Counted from the first letter of the stretch, positions 1 through 8,978 are shown. The stretch is 64,000 nt of DNA from Leeuwenhoekiella sp. MAR_2009_132 (GCF_000687915.1 NZ_JHZY01000004.1:131501-195500); one strand, 5' to 3'. Translations and numbers: made by a program. Notes: generated from the sequence alone by a model not told the origin.

Positions 1-295
1 CAGATTCTTCAACAAAAAAATCAAACGGATTAATCGTTTTTAAATCAGCCAAAATTTCAACTTCTATTGATAATTCATCTGTTTTTTCAGGAAAAACAAC
101 TCGTGCCAAATAGTTTCCAAAGGGATCCTGCTGCCAGTTAAAAAAATGATTTTCAGGCTTTATTTTTAAAGAATATGCTTCTATAGGTGTTCTGCTATGA
201 GGTGCAGGTCGTAATCTAAATATGTGCGGTGATAGCGCTATACGCTTGTCATATTTATATTTGGTTTTATGAGAAATAACGACTTTTAACGCCAT
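1..295 (-). CDS. Transglutaminase-like family protein, N-terminal part (cut by window edge)
   Basis: The reading frame starts with ATG at 295 and runs leftwards off the window, so only about 98 residues are visible. They contain the N-terminal signature of large bacterial transglutaminase-like proteins: an early T-x-Y-x-Y-D motif, then [20 protein letters not shown], a NWQQDPFGN motif and [10 protein letters not shown] near the cut. In this family the N-terminal beta domain precedes a Cys-His-Asp transglutaminase core, which lies outside the window, so activity cannot be judged. There is no signal peptide, suggesting a cytoplasmic protein. The 252 bases between this gene and the end of ltaE hold only an imperfect hairpin at 359-388. 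Confidence 0.8.
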   Translation of the reverse strand, partial: MALKVVISHKTKYKYDKRIALSPHIFRLRPAPHSRTPIEAYSLKIKPENHFFNWQQDPFGNYLARVVFPEKTDELSIEVEILADLKTINPFDFFVEES

Positions 296-547
296 ACACA
301 GCTGTTTTTATAAATTATAATATACCTTCCTATATAAACTAATCTGTACTAAATATAGCACACCCTGTAGTTAATTGAGCAGGATGTGATAAAAAGTATA
401 ATTCTAAAATCAATTTTTAGCGAATTGATAAAAAACGACTTACAGACTTTATAATAAACAATTTTATAAGCTGAAATCTTAAAAAACCGCTTTGTTTTAA
501 GTCTTACAACAATCGGGAATGCTCTCGCAAGATTGAAGTTATTAATT

Positions 548-1564
548 CTATTTTTTTAAAAATTCAATAAACCTCTTGTGCATTTCGGTTGTATAATCGT
601 AATGCGTAACGATGCGTAATTTACCTTTACCTAAGGCACTTATATAAATCTGGGCAGCTTTTAGTTTTTCAATAAATTGTAATTCGTCAACTTCTGCTTT
701 TAAGTTAAAAATCAAAATATTTGTTTCTACCGGCTCTACGTGAGCCACATCTGGATGCTGCATTAATGCTACAGAAAGCTCCTGAGCTTTTTTATGATCT
801 TCATCCATACGTTGCCAATTATGCTCTAAAGCATAAAGACCGGCAGCAGCTGCAAAACCTACCTGCCGCATACCACCTCCTAACACTTTACGCACGCGCA
901 TTGCCTTGTCCATATATTTTTGTTTACCTACCAGAACAGATCCCATAGGTGCTCCCAGACCTTTTGATAAACAAACAGAAATTGTGTCAAACGCAGCACC
1001 ATAATCTTTAGGAGACTCATCGGTTACGACAAGGGCATTCCATAAACGGGCTCCATCAAGATGCAGGCCTAGACCATGGTCATCGCACACTTTACGTATT
1101 TTTAGTATTTCTCTAAAATCATAACAGGCGCCACCTCCCATATTTGTAGTATTCTCAAGACATACGAGTGAAGTTAACGGACTATGATAAAAATCTGGCG
1201 GATTTATACTTTCTTCAACCTGATCTGCAGTAATCATTCCTCTATGACCATCTAGTAATCTACACGATACCCCGCTGTTAAAAGAAACACCACCGCCTTC
1301 ATAATTGTAAACGTGTGCATATTTATCTGCGATAAGCTGTTCACCCGGCTGCGTATGTATTTTAATCGCTGCCTGGTTCGTCATACTTCCGGTAGGGAAA
1401 TACAGGGCACTATCCATCCCAAAAAGCTCTGCTATATGAGCTTCAAGTTTATTTACACTAGGATCTTCTTTATATACATCATCACCTACTTCTGCATGCA
1501 TCATAGCCTCCAGCATACCTTGCGAAGGTTTAGTTAAGGTGTCGCTACGCAAATCTATTCTCAT
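548..1564 (-). CDS. ltaE: Low-specificity L-threonine aldolase
   Basis: This PLP enzyme of 338 residues is expected to split L-threonine or L-allo-threonine into glycine and acetaldehyde. It begins MRIDLRSDTLTKPS, the classic N-terminus of the family, and carries the fold-type I hallmarks EVGDDVYKEDP (about residues 25-35), HLDGARLWNA (about 167-176) with the cofactor-binding Asp, and CLSKGLGAPMGS (about 198-209) with the Schiff-base Lys. Length is normal. It lies 29 bases downstream of the SDR gene 1594-2400 on the same strand, so it may be the last gene of the polyketide operon, although its reaction has no obvious role there. The family call is firm; operon membership is inference. Confidence 0.93.
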   Translation of the reverse strand: MRIDLRSDTLTKPSQGMLEAMMHAEVGDDVYKEDPSVNKLEAHIAELFGMDSALYFPTGSMTNQAAIKIHTQPGEQLIADKYAHVYNYEGGGVSFNSGVSCRLLDGHRGMITADQVEESINPPDFYHSPLTSLVCLENTTNMGGGACYDFREILKIRKVCDDHGLGLHLDGARLWNALVVTDESPKDYGAAFDTISVCLSKGLGAPMGSVLVGKQKYMDKAMRVRKVLGGGMRQVGFAAAAGLYALEHNWQRMDEDHKKAQELSVALMQHPDVAHVEPVETNILIFNLKAEVDELQFIEKLKAAQIYISALGKGKLRIVTHYDYTTEMHKRFIEFLKK

Positions 1565-1593
1565 TGTATTCTTATTTAGGTTGTCTAATCTGT

Positions 1594-2400
1594 TTATCTA
1601 AGATGCTCACCACCGTCTACGGGAATTACAGCTCCATTAATCCAGTTTGCTTCTGGTTTAATTAATAAGTAAACTACATTGGCTACATCTTCAGGGGTTG
1701 TTAATCGCTTTTGAGGATTGCGGGCAAGCGCTTGTTCTATTAAAATTTCACTTCCGGGAATTAATTGTAAACTTTCGGTGTTTGTAACACCTGCCTGTAT
1801 GCAATTTGCGGTGATTTGTAAGGGTGCAAATTCATAAGCCAAACTGCGCACAATAGCCTCTAAAGCCGCTTTAGCCATAGAGACTGCGGCGTAATTAGGT
1901 AGCGGTTTTGTACTTCCCTCACTTGTAAATGTAAGTATTGATGCATTTTTTTCAAAGAGGTTTGCTTTCGCGAAAGCATTTGCCCAGTCGTATAAGCTCA
2001 CCGCCATTGCCTCTGCGGTGAGCATAAAATCGTTACCCGTAAGAGTCGCTGCGGAAGAATCTGAACTATAAATAGGTTTCAAATTACCTTTTGCAATACT
2101 ATGTAATAAGAGCTTAAGCCTTGCTTGCTTTTCAGTAAAAAAAGTAATGAGTTCGGCTCTGGTTTGTTCGTGCAGGGCGTCTTTGTTAAAACTTATAACT
2201 TGAATACCAGTTTCGCGTAGGATATCACATTCGACTTCAAATTCTGCTAATTTACTACGTCTGGTTCTGTGTACAATACAGATATTAAGGCCGTGCTGTG
2301 CTAGTTTTTTTGCCGATGCAAAACCTAAACCACTACTTCCGCCTAATATAAGAGCCCAGGAATTAGATCCCGGAGCTGCATTAAATTCAAAATTTACCAT
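1594..2400 (-). CDS. FabI-like divergent short-chain dehydrogenase/reductase of the type III PKS cluster
   Basis: A 268-residue Rossmann-fold NAD(P)H reductase. The nucleotide loop is GGSSGLG (residues 20-26). The catalytic pair is Tyr170 and Lys177, a Tyr-x6-Lys spacing typical of FabI-type enoyl-ACP reductases and unlike the Tyr-x3-Lys of classical SDRs. The context also resembles FabI: LLHSIAKG (98-105) in place of the HSIAFAP segment, PNYAAVSMAKAALEA around the active site, and VIPVDGGEHLR near the C-terminus. Its start overlaps the PKS stop by 7 bases, implying translational coupling. It probably reduces an acyl precursor or a polyketide product. A conventional ketoreductase role cannot be excluded. 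Confidence 0.8.
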   Translation of the reverse strand: MVNFEFNAAPGSNSWALILGGSSGLGFASAKKLAQHGLNICIVHRTRRSKLAEFEVECDILRETGIQVISFNKDALHEQTRAELITFFTEKQARLKLLLHSIAKGNLKPIYSSDSSAATLTGNDFMLTAEAMAVSLYDWANAFAKANLFEKNASILTFTSEGSTKPLPNYAAVSMAKAALEAIVRSLAYEFAPLQITANCIQAGVTNTESLQLIPGSEILIEQALARNPQKRLTTPEDVANVVYLLIKPEANWINGAVIPVDGGEHLR

Positions 2401-3461
2401 TCTAATAAGATACGTTGTGCAGAAAATCCCGGACCAAAACTAAGCATTAAGCCGTAATCACCTTCAGGAATTTTTCTAGTTAAAAAGCGCTCTAAAACAT
2501 ACAACACTGTTACGCTACTCATATTGCCATACAAACGTAAAACTTCTTTAGTATCATCAATATTTTTACCCATCTCGCCAAATAATCCTTCAACTGTCTG
2601 AACTATTTTTTTTCCACCGGGGTGGAATATCAAATGATTAATCTGCTCAATCGTAAGATTATTAGTTTCTAAAAACGGATTTATAATTGCCGGGAAATGA
2701 CTTGCTATGGTTTCAGGAACGCTTTGATCTAAAATCATTTTAAGCCCGGTATTAGTAAGTTTAAAGCCCATCATATGTTCTGCTTCATAAAAATGATACA
2801 TACCGGTCGCTTTAATTTTAGGCCCCTCATCTTCTTCTTTTGAAGATAATAAAATACAAGCGCCACCATCTCCAAAAATTGCTGCGCTCACCACATTTGC
2901 CATAGAATAATCATCAAGCTGAAAGGTAGCCGTAGGACTCTCTACCGCAATTACTGCAGCGCGTTTCCCCGGATTTGCTTTTAAAAAATCAGTTGCGTAC
3001 AAAATGCCAGAAATGCCGGCTGCGCAACCCATTTCGGTTACTGGAAGTCTGGTGATATCCTGGCGTAGCTTTAATGTATTAATTAAATATGCATCTAATG
3101 AGGGTATCATAATGCCTGTACAGCTCACCGTAATGATGTAGTCGAGACTTTGAGCATCCCAGCCTGTTTTTTCTAAAGCCTCAGTAAGGGCAGTTTCCCC
3201 AAGCTTAATGACCTCCCGAACATAAATATCATTTTTTTCTTCAAAAGAAGATGCTGTAAATACTTCTTCAGGAGCCATTATACTGTAACGTTTATCTACT
3301 GCAGCATTACTAAATATCTTTTTTACCTTGCGGCGAAAACGCTCCTCCTGCCCTTCTAACCAAATGTCTAAAAGTGGCATGATATCATGAGTTTCCCTAT
3401 GATATTGTGGGATCGCTTTTCCTACGGCGGCTATTTTTACTTCTGTTTTTCTAAAATCCAT
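2394..3461 (-). CDS. Type III polyketide synthase (chalcone/stilbene synthase family)
   Basis: A 355-residue homodimeric ketosynthase expected to extend an acyl-CoA or acyl-ACP starter with malonyl-CoA and cyclise the chain. The catalytic triad is visible: Cys146 in EMGCAAGISG, His280 in LIFHPGGKK and Asn313 in LYGNMSSVT. The C-terminal glycine loop is present as SFGPGFS (341-347). Length is normal for bacterial members. The start overlaps the upstream methyltransferase by 25 bases. Neighbours (methyltransferase, FAD enzyme, FabI-like reductase) suggest that the product is methylated and reduced or oxidised. The starter and product (alkylresorcinol, alkylpyrone or acylphloroglucinol) cannot be read from sequence. 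Confidence 0.95.
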   Translation of the reverse strand: MDFRKTEVKIAAVGKAIPQYHRETHDIMPLLDIWLEGQEERFRRKVKKIFSNAAVDKRYSIMAPEEVFTASSFEEKNDIYVREVIKLGETALTEALEKTGWDAQSLDYIITVSCTGIMIPSLDAYLINTLKLRQDITRLPVTEMGCAAGISGILYATDFLKANPGKRAAVIAVESPTATFQLDDYSMANVVSAAIFGDGGACILLSSKEEDEGPKIKATGMYHFYEAEHMMGFKLTNTGLKMILDQSVPETIASHFPAIINPFLETNNLTIEQINHLIFHPGGKKIVQTVEGLFGEMGKNIDDTKEVLRLYGNMSSVTVLYVLERFLTRKIPEGDYGLMLSFGPGFSAQRILLEW

Positions 3462-4138
3462 AAATATCTAAAAGCCCAGCGCCATTTTAATTGAAATGAA
3501 CTCACGGGAAGCTTATTTGTAAACATTAATAATTCGTTCTTTTTAAATGCGCGCTCAATAGATATCAGTCCATCGTGTCGAGCTATATGTGTTTTCATAA
3601 ACACCTTGCTAAAACCTTTAAAAAGTGTGTGTGCAATTTTGCTGCGTTGCAAGTCATTTATAACAACACCCAGTTTTGAAAGTGCTAAAAACTGCTGCAT
3701 AAATACAAGTATCTCTTCATTTGTAAAGTGATGCATCGTTAAAACCGACACCACAATATCGCATTGAAAAGATGCACGATCTAGTGTCAATATATCCTGC
3801 TTTTTAAAACTAATCTCAGGGTAATCTTTAGATTTCTCTTTAGCGAGGTTGATGCTTTTCTCATTTAAATCTAGACCCAGCAATTCTACGTTTACATTTT
3901 GTCTGTGGGCATAGCTTGCTATTGTGCGCAACATCTCCCCATCACCACAACCTAAATCAACAATTTTATAAGAGTCTTGGGGAAATTTCCTAAAAAAATA
4001 ATTAAGCCCATCAATTGTAATTTGTTGACCGCCGAGCCATTTATTAACTAAAGTCACATCTTTTAAAGCAGCTTTAAGCGTCACCTCATCTAATGACGGG
4101 TCATCCATTAATTCTGGAGTAAGTTTTCTACTTTTCAA
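3437..4138 (-). CDS. Class I SAM-dependent methyltransferase of the PKS cluster
   Basis: A 233-residue soluble methyltransferase. SAM-binding motif I is IVDLGCGDGEML (about residues 59-70), followed by an acidic loop at LLGLDLNE and a motif-IV-like segment at CDIVVSVLTMHHF. There are no membrane segments. It overlaps the FAD enzyme by 4 bases and the PKS by 25 bases, so the three genes form one transcription unit. By position it probably methylates the polyketide ring or a hydroxyl group; whether it is a C- or O-methyltransferase is not decidable. It differs from the membrane-type methyltransferase SrsB of the Streptomyces srs operon, to which the cluster otherwise bears comparison. Confidence 0.85.
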   Translation of the reverse strand: MKSRKLTPELMDDPSLDEVTLKAALKDVTLVNKWLGGQQITIDGLNYFFRKFPQDSYKIVDLGCGDGEMLRTIASYAHRQNVNVELLGLDLNEKSINLAKEKSKDYPEISFKKQDILTLDRASFQCDIVVSVLTMHHFTNEEILVFMQQFLALSKLGVVINDLQRSKIAHTLFKGFSKVFMKTHIARHDGLISIERAFKKNELLMFTNKLPVSSFQLKWRWAFRYLWILEKQK

Positions 4139-5259
4139 AAGCTTGCCGGTTTACCGTGGGTTGATTTTATAATTTGTTTCATTAAAAATGGAAATTTACG
4201 CATCGCCTGTAGACTATAGTGTGTAGCGGTCTCATTTTGCAATAAACCCTGTAAAATTCTACCAGTTTTTAATCTAGAATTGAATTCCTTATTCCACCGT
4301 GTAGTGTACGTATGCTCTAGTTGAGATCTGCTCCAATCTGATATAACCAATTCTTGAATACATGTGGCTAAAATTTGTGCGCCAGTTATTGCCATTGCCA
4401 TACCGTTGCCACAAAGCGGATGAATAAGTCCTGCACTATCACCGCACATAAGCACGTGGTCTTCTACCGTATTTTTAGATTGAAAAGAAATCTGACTAAT
4501 GCTCAAAGGTTTATCAAATACAGGCGCTGCACTCGCAAAAAAGGATTTTAGTCTAGGATTTTGCTCGAGAACATTTCTTTGAAAACCTTCAAGATTTCCT
4601 GATGCTTTAAATGCATCTAAATGAGTTAGGTAACACACATTCACCTTATCATTTTCAACCTTGGAAATTCCGCAGTATCCACCCTTAAAATTATGAAGAC
4701 TTACCGTGTCCTCTGTAACCGGAGCTAGATAATGAGCTTTTACTCCCAACCAGGGTGTTTTGGTTTTGATAAAATTCCGCGAAAGCGAAATATCTAAATT
4801 TGAACGTTTCCCAAATGAACCTATAACAAAGTCTGCATGGTAAACTGCTCCCGAGAGCACCTGTAATTCAAAAGAATCTTCTTTAAAAAAAACTGATTCT
4901 ACTTGTGCACGAACGAGCTTTGCACCTGCCTTTTTAACTTCTGCAGCGAGATTAAAATCTAAAGTATACCGGCTAATTCCAAAACCACCTAGCGGAAGCT
5001 GAGTTTGAATAGGCTGCCCGGTAGTTGTTGTAAATTCAAAATTTGATATGGCAATAGCGCCCCATTTAAAAGGATCTATACCTAAAGAATGCCAGTATGG
5101 AAGAATCTCATTAGAGATATATTCTCCGCAAACTTTATGTCTGGGATAGCTTTCTTTTTCAAAAAGTTGAATATAGAAACCTGCTTTACAAAGGTGCAAA
5201 GCAGCTGTTAGACCCGCGAGCCCACCGCCTATGATGGCTATTTTAATCGGTTTTTTCAA
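4135..5259 (-). CDS. FAD-dependent oxidoreductase (geranylgeranyl-reductase/monooxygenase-like)
   Basis: A 374-residue flavoprotein. The N-terminal ADP-binding loop GGGLAG (11-16) follows a hydrophobic strand, and the second FAD motif is CGDSAGLIHPLCGNGMAMAI (about 275-294). The segment YPRHKVCGEYIS (38-49) is typical of the geranylgeranyl reductase/FixC-type branch and argues against a standard aromatic hydroxylase, although both share this fold. It is the first gene of the polyketide operon. A hairpin at 5291-5330 separates it from the upstream OmpA gene, so the promoter must lie in the short interval 5260-5290 or transcription must read through. It may hydroxylate the ring or reduce an unsaturated chain. 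Confidence 0.85.
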   Translation of the reverse strand: MKKPIKIAIIGGGLAGLTAALHLCKAGFYIQLFEKESYPRHKVCGEYISNEILPYWHSLGIDPFKWGAIAISNFEFTTTTGQPIQTQLPLGGFGISRYTLDFNLAAEVKKAGAKLVRAQVESVFFKEDSFELQVLSGAVYHADFVIGSFGKRSNLDISLSRNFIKTKTPWLGVKAHYLAPVTEDTVSLHNFKGGYCGISKVENDKVNVCYLTHLDAFKASGNLEGFQRNVLEQNPRLKSFFASAAPVFDKPLSISQISFQSKNTVEDHVLMCGDSAGLIHPLCGNGMAMAITGAQILATCIQELVISDWSRSQLEHTYTTRWNKEFNSRLKTGRILQGLLQNETATHYSLQAMRKFPFLMKQIIKSTHGKPASF

Positions 5260-5290
5260 AGCAGTATCAAGATACTCATTCTAGTTCATA

Positions 5291-5330
5291 AAAAAACCTC
5301 ATTGCAATTTAAAATCGCAATGAGGTTTTT
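5291..5330 (-). terminator. Rho-independent terminator after the OmpA gene
   Basis: A near-perfect inverted repeat, AAAAACCTCATTGC paired with GCAATGAGGTTTTT, surrounds an 11-base loop. On the minus strand it ends in a T run, as expected for termination of the OmpA gene that stops at 5369. It lies directly upstream of the polyketide operon. Confidence 0.85.
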
Positions 5331-5368
5331 AATATTTAGCTTACGTAAAAACGTAAGAACAATTTCTT

Positions 5369-6073
5369 TTATTGACCTTCGCCAGCTTCTTTTTTAGCTT
5401 CGTTCACCATTTCCTGATTAGGAACAATTGCTAAAGTTACACGACGGTTTTTAGAACGTCCTTCTGCTGTGTTGTTATCATATTTAGGTTGCTCCTCACC
5501 GTACCATTGGGTGGTAAATCTACCCGCACTTATACCTTGAGAAGTTAAATAATTAGTAACTGCCTGAGCTCTGTTTTTAGACAATGTCATATTGTAATCT
5601 GCAGCACCACTACTATCTGTATGACCTACTACGAGAACATTAGTTTGTGGATATTCTTTCATTACTTTAGAAAGACCATTTAAAGTTTGTTGAGAAGCAG
5701 CATTGATATCATACTTTGCAGTTGCAAAATAAACCCCACTATTTTCATCAAAGTTTACGATAATACCATCGTCAACACGCTCTACCTGTGCTCCAGGAAT
5801 CTCTTCTTCAATACGTTTTGCCTGGTTATCCATACGTTTTCCAAGTACATTACCAGCAGCACCACCTACAACACCACCTATAACGGCACCTAGTGCACCA
5901 CCGTCACCTTTAGTACCTACGTTATTACCGATTACAGCGCCTATGATTGCACCACCGGCTGCTCCAATAGCAGTACCTTTTTGTTGATTATTTGCATTTT
6001 TAGTGGCTTCACAGCCTGTAAGCATTGTAATAGCAATTGCTAAAACAGAAACATTTCTTAATATAGATTTCAT
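5369..6073 (-). CDS. OmpA-family lipoprotein with glycine-zipper segment
   Basis: This outer-membrane lipoprotein probably ties the membrane to peptidoglycan. The start at 6073 (MKSILRN) is preferred over an ATG 24 bases upstream because it gives a compact lipoprotein signal ending in LTGC, with Cys21 as the lipidated residue. A Gly/Ala-rich zone follows (GAAGGAIIGAVIGNNVG and repeats, about residues 34-78), then an OmpA C-terminal domain with NVLVVGHTDSSG, LSKNRAQAV and GRSKNRRVTL, which contains the peptidoglycan-binding Asp and Arg. It is the last gene of a set with the lipocalin-like and DUF1328 genes. Confidence 0.9.
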   Translation of the reverse strand: MKSILRNVSVLAIAITMLTGCEATKNANNQQKGTAIGAAGGAIIGAVIGNNVGTKGDGGALGAVIGGVVGGAAGNVLGKRMDNQAKRIEEEIPGAQVERVDDGIIVNFDENSGVYFATAKYDINAASQQTLNGLSKVMKEYPQTNVLVVGHTDSSGAADYNMTLSKNRAQAVTNYLTSQGISAGRFTTQWYGEEQPKYDNNTAEGRSKNRRVTLAIVPNQEMVNEAKKEAGEGQ

Positions 6074-6100
6074 ATTTGTAGTATTAATAGTTAGCATAAA

Positions 6101-6148
6101 AATAATGCTTTCAGTATAAGTTAAAGCACTTATAGAGAAAGCATTATT
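6101..6148 (-). terminator. Long interrupted hairpin between lipocalin-like and OmpA genes
   Basis: Twelve-base perfect arms (AATAATGCTTTC at 6101-6112 and its complement at 6137-6148) enclose a second 6-base stem (TATAAG/CTTATA, 6115-6120 and 6129-6134). The structure sits 13 bases past the stop of the lipocalin-like gene and upstream of the OmpA start, so it can serve as terminator or processing site. The T tract is weak. Confidence 0.55.
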
Positions 6149-6160
6149 TAAATATTTTTG

Positions 6161-6646
6161 TTATTCAGAAATTTTAGAAAAATTCATCACGATAGTAAAT
6201 GGTTTCCCATCTACCTGTACAGTTTGCGTAAATGTAAGTTGGTTTTCTGATAGATAATTAATATTTAATCTAAAACCAGCATTGTTCATTGTAGATTTCA
6301 TTTTAGCATCTGTAGGTTTCAGTAAGATATCATAAGAGGTTGAACCTTCTTGCTGATCTGGAATACTCCAAACAAAATATCGTTGACCATCAGAACATTT
6401 ACTACCATTAATCTCGTAGTTACCAAAATTATTGTTAGGAATAAATCTCCATGTACTTCCTACGAAGCATTCTGAGGATGCATCACCAAATAAGGTAACA
6501 TCATAAATGCCAGTGGCATTGTTATAATTAATATTATCAAGATTCCAATAACCCTTTAAGGTTTTTCTAGACTCTTTTACAACTTTACTAGTACCGCAAG
6601 AAGCCAGAACCAGACAAACTAAAACTAAAGTGATTACTTTTTTCAT
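6161..6646 (-). CDS. Lipocalin-like lipoprotein
   Basis: A 161-residue lipoprotein. The signal peptide ends in LASC with Cys17 lipidated. After a short linker the segment LKGYWNLDNINYN opens a small beta-barrel-like domain, with two cysteines (in SSECFVG and SKCSDG) that could form a disulfide. Length and the opening G-x-W motif fit the lipocalin-like proteins common in Flavobacteriia, whose ligands are unknown. It starts 19 bases after the DUF1328 gene, so the two are probably cotranscribed. The fold assignment is moderately sure; no ligand can be named. Confidence 0.75.
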   Translation of the reverse strand: MKKVITLVLVCLVLASCGTSKVVKESRKTLKGYWNLDNINYNNATGIYDVTLFGDASSECFVGSTWRFIPNNNFGNYEINGSKCSDGQRYFVWSIPDQQEGSTSYDILLKPTDAKMKSTMNNAGFRLNINYLSENQLTFTQTVQVDGKPFTIVMNFSKISE

Positions 6647-6665
6647 AATTGAATAAGCGTTTATA

Positions 6666-6824
6666 TTATTTAAATAATCTTGATAAAAGACTAATTAAGA
6701 ATAATACGATAAAAATGAAGAATAAAATTTTGGCAATGCTTTCAGCACCAGATGCGATTCCACCAAATCCGAAGATTGCTGCAATAATTGCAATAACGAT
6801 AAAGATAACTGTCCAACGTAACAT
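6666..6824 (-). CDS. DUF1328 (YtjA-like) small membrane protein
   Basis: A 52-residue membrane protein starting [20 protein letters not shown], with a [13 protein letters not shown] centre and a second hydrophobic stretch before the basic end SRLFK. Two transmembrane segments separated by a small polar turn are the whole protein, which matches the DUF1328 family in length and pattern. Function is unknown; homologues are often linked to envelope stress. The neighbouring lipocalin-like and OmpA lipoproteins fit that theme, which is inference from context. Confidence 0.85.
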   Translation of the reverse strand: MLRWTVIFIVIAIIAAIFGFGGIASGAESIAKILFFIFIVLFLISLLSRLFK

Positions 6825-6968
6825 AATTTTTGATTTTTTGGTTAGTAATGATTCAAAAGTAGTGTTAGCTTAGATTGTAGTTTTATTTATTAATAGTGTT
6901 TAACTACACGCTGTTAAAATGAGTTAACAAAAACAAATAAGATTTTAGAAATCAATAAAATTTTAACA

Positions 6969-8978
6969 TTAGAAAGCCATAATTTCCGCGATAGCTGAAG
7001 TAATTCTATTTTTAGGAAGGTATAAATCTTCAAGTACAGCTGCAAAAGGAATTGGCATATCTAAACTACTCAAACGCTTTACGGGGGCATCTAAATAAAC
7101 AAATAGCTCTTCTCCTATTTTTGCCGATATATCTGCCATCAAGGTACCAAATGATGAATCTTCAGAAATTAATAAAACCTTTCCTGTTTTTTTAACCGAC
7201 TCTGAAATCGTGTCAAAATCTAAGGGAACGAGTGTTCTTAAGTCAATTAAATCTACAGACCACTCGTTTTCTGTTTCTAAAGCTTCAAGTGCCCAGTGTA
7301 TGGCAGCGCCATAAGCAACCAGGGTAAGCTGATGCCCGGTAGTTACAAGGGCCGCTTTGCCTAGCTCTAAATTATAATAAGCTGTAGGTACTTCTTGTCT
7401 TATAGTTCTATAAAGCGCTTTATGCTCAAAAAATAACACAGGATTAGGATCTTCTATTGATGAAGCAAGCAGTCCCTTTGCGTCATAAGGAAATGCAGGA
7501 TAGACTACCTTTAATCCGGGAGTGTGAGTAAACCAGGCTTCGTTAGTCTGACTGTGAAATGGTCCTGCGCCTACTCCTGCACCACAAGGCATACGTATAA
7601 CTACGTCTGCAGTCTGCCCCCATCTATAATGAGATTTAGCTAGATAATTAACTATTGGATTAAAACCGCTGCTTACAAAATCTGCAAATTGCATCTCGAC
7701 AACAGCCTTAAAATTATTAATAGCTAAACCCATAGCTACCTCAACGATTGCAGATTCGCAAATGGGTGTATTGCGTACGCGTTCTCTGCCATATTTAGTG
7801 ACAAAACCTTCAGTAACCTTAAATGCACCACCATATTCTGCAATGTCCTGCCCCATTATAATGAGGTTCTCGTTCTTTTGCATACTTAAATCTAAGGCTT
7901 GTGTAACTGCATCTATAAGCCGAATAGCCTCAGTTTCCATTTTCTCAGAAGTTACAGCCTTAAAATTTGAATGGGCATAAACGTCATTAAGTTCGTTTTC
8001 TTCCGAAGAACTAATATCGTCCTCAGCAAAAGTTTTAGAAAGAGCCTGTTCAATTTCAGTTATAATTTCTGATCTAAATGCCACATCATCTTTTAAAGAG
8101 ATTATGTTTTCCGCCAACAAAAACGATTTAAAATTCTCAACAGGATCAAGAGCGGCCCAATGCTTTAGTAAATCGTCTGGGACATATTTAATCCCACTGG
8201 CTTCTTCGTGCCCGCGCATTCTAAAGGTTTTAAACTCTATTAAAACAGGTCTTGGGTTAGTGCGCATTGAGGCAACCACACTGCGTATACGATCGTAAAC
8301 TTCTATAATATTGTTACCATCTATTATATGGCTCTCCATACCATATCCAATTGCGCGATCTGCCAGATGCTCACATCTGTATTGCTCGCTTGTGGGAGTT
8401 GATAAGCCATAGCCATTATTTTCTATACAGAATAGAACTGGCAAATCCCAGATAGAAGCAACATTAAGCGCTTCGTGAAAATCTCCTTCACTAGTACCTC
8501 CCTCACCCGTAAAAACGGCTGTCACCTTCTGTTCTGAACGTAATTTATGTGCTAATGCAATACCATCTGCAACACCTAATTGGGGTCCCAGATGAGAGAT
8601 CATACCTATTATCTTGTATTCTTGAGTGCCAAAGTGAAAACTGCGATCCCGTCCTTTTGTAAAACCATTAGCCTTACCCTGCCACTGACTAAACAAACGA
8701 TCTAAAGGAATATTTCTACCTGTAAACACACCCAGATTACGGTGCATCGGTAAAATATATTCATCAGTATCTAAAGCAGCTGTAACTCCCACAGCAATAG
8801 CCTCCTGCCCTATTCCGCTAAACCATTTTGAAATTTTCCCCTGTCGTAACAAGACAAGCATCTTTTCTTCGATAAGCCTGGGTTTAATTATTGATTTATA
8901 AAGACTTACAAGCGTAGTATCATTTAGTAAACCACGTTTAAAATTCAACATTTTAGAAGCATTAATGTCAGATATCAT
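6969..8978 (-). CDS. Branched-chain 2-oxo acid dehydrogenase E1, alpha-beta fusion
   Basis: A 669-residue thiamine-diphosphate enzyme. The alpha half (about 1-320) carries the ThDP motif [20 protein letters not shown] ending in ENN, preceded by PMHRNLGVF and the phosphorylation-loop-like RDRSFHFG. The beta half (about 345-669) has the transketolase pyrimidine domain ([25 protein letters not shown]) and C-terminal domain ([14 protein letters not shown]). Fusion of subunits that are separate in most bacteria is common in Bacteroidota. It should decarboxylate 2-oxoisovalerate and related acids, feeding branched-chain fatty acids and amino-acid breakdown. No E2 or E3 gene is adjacent, so the partners are elsewhere. 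Confidence 0.9.
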   Translation of the reverse strand: MISDINASKMLNFKRGLLNDTTLVSLYKSIIKPRLIEEKMLVLLRQGKISKWFSGIGQEAIAVGVTAALDTDEYILPMHRNLGVFTGRNIPLDRLFSQWQGKANGFTKGRDRSFHFGTQEYKIIGMISHLGPQLGVADGIALAHKLRSEQKVTAVFTGEGGTSEGDFHEALNVASIWDLPVLFCIENNGYGLSTPTSEQYRCEHLADRAIGYGMESHIIDGNNIIEVYDRIRSVVASMRTNPRPVLIEFKTFRMRGHEEASGIKYVPDDLLKHWAALDPVENFKSFLLAENIISLKDDVAFRSEIITEIEQALSKTFAEDDISSSEENELNDVYAHSNFKAVTSEKMETEAIRLIDAVTQALDLSMQKNENLIIMGQDIAEYGGAFKVTEGFVTKYGRERVRNTPICESAIVEVAMGLAINNFKAVVEMQFADFVSSGFNPIVNYLAKSHYRWGQTADVVIRMPCGAGVGAGPFHSQTNEAWFTHTPGLKVVYPAFPYDAKGLLASSIEDPNPVLFFEHKALYRTIRQEVPTAYYNLELGKAALVTTGHQLTLVAYGAAIHWALEALETENEWSVDLIDLRTLVPLDFDTISESVKKTGKVLLISEDSSFGTLMADISAKIGEELFVYLDAPVKRLSSLDMPIPFAAVLEDLYLPKNRITSAIAEIMAF

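Noticed and set aside
359..388. Imperfect hairpin (CACACCCTG with CAGGATGTG) downstream of ltaE
   Set aside because: One mismatched or wobble pair and no T tract on the minus strand; it is too weak to call a terminator.
6649..6873. Plus-strand frame of 74 codons
   Set aside because: It lies antisense to the DUF1328 gene, which has a clear protein pattern and fits its strand neighbours.
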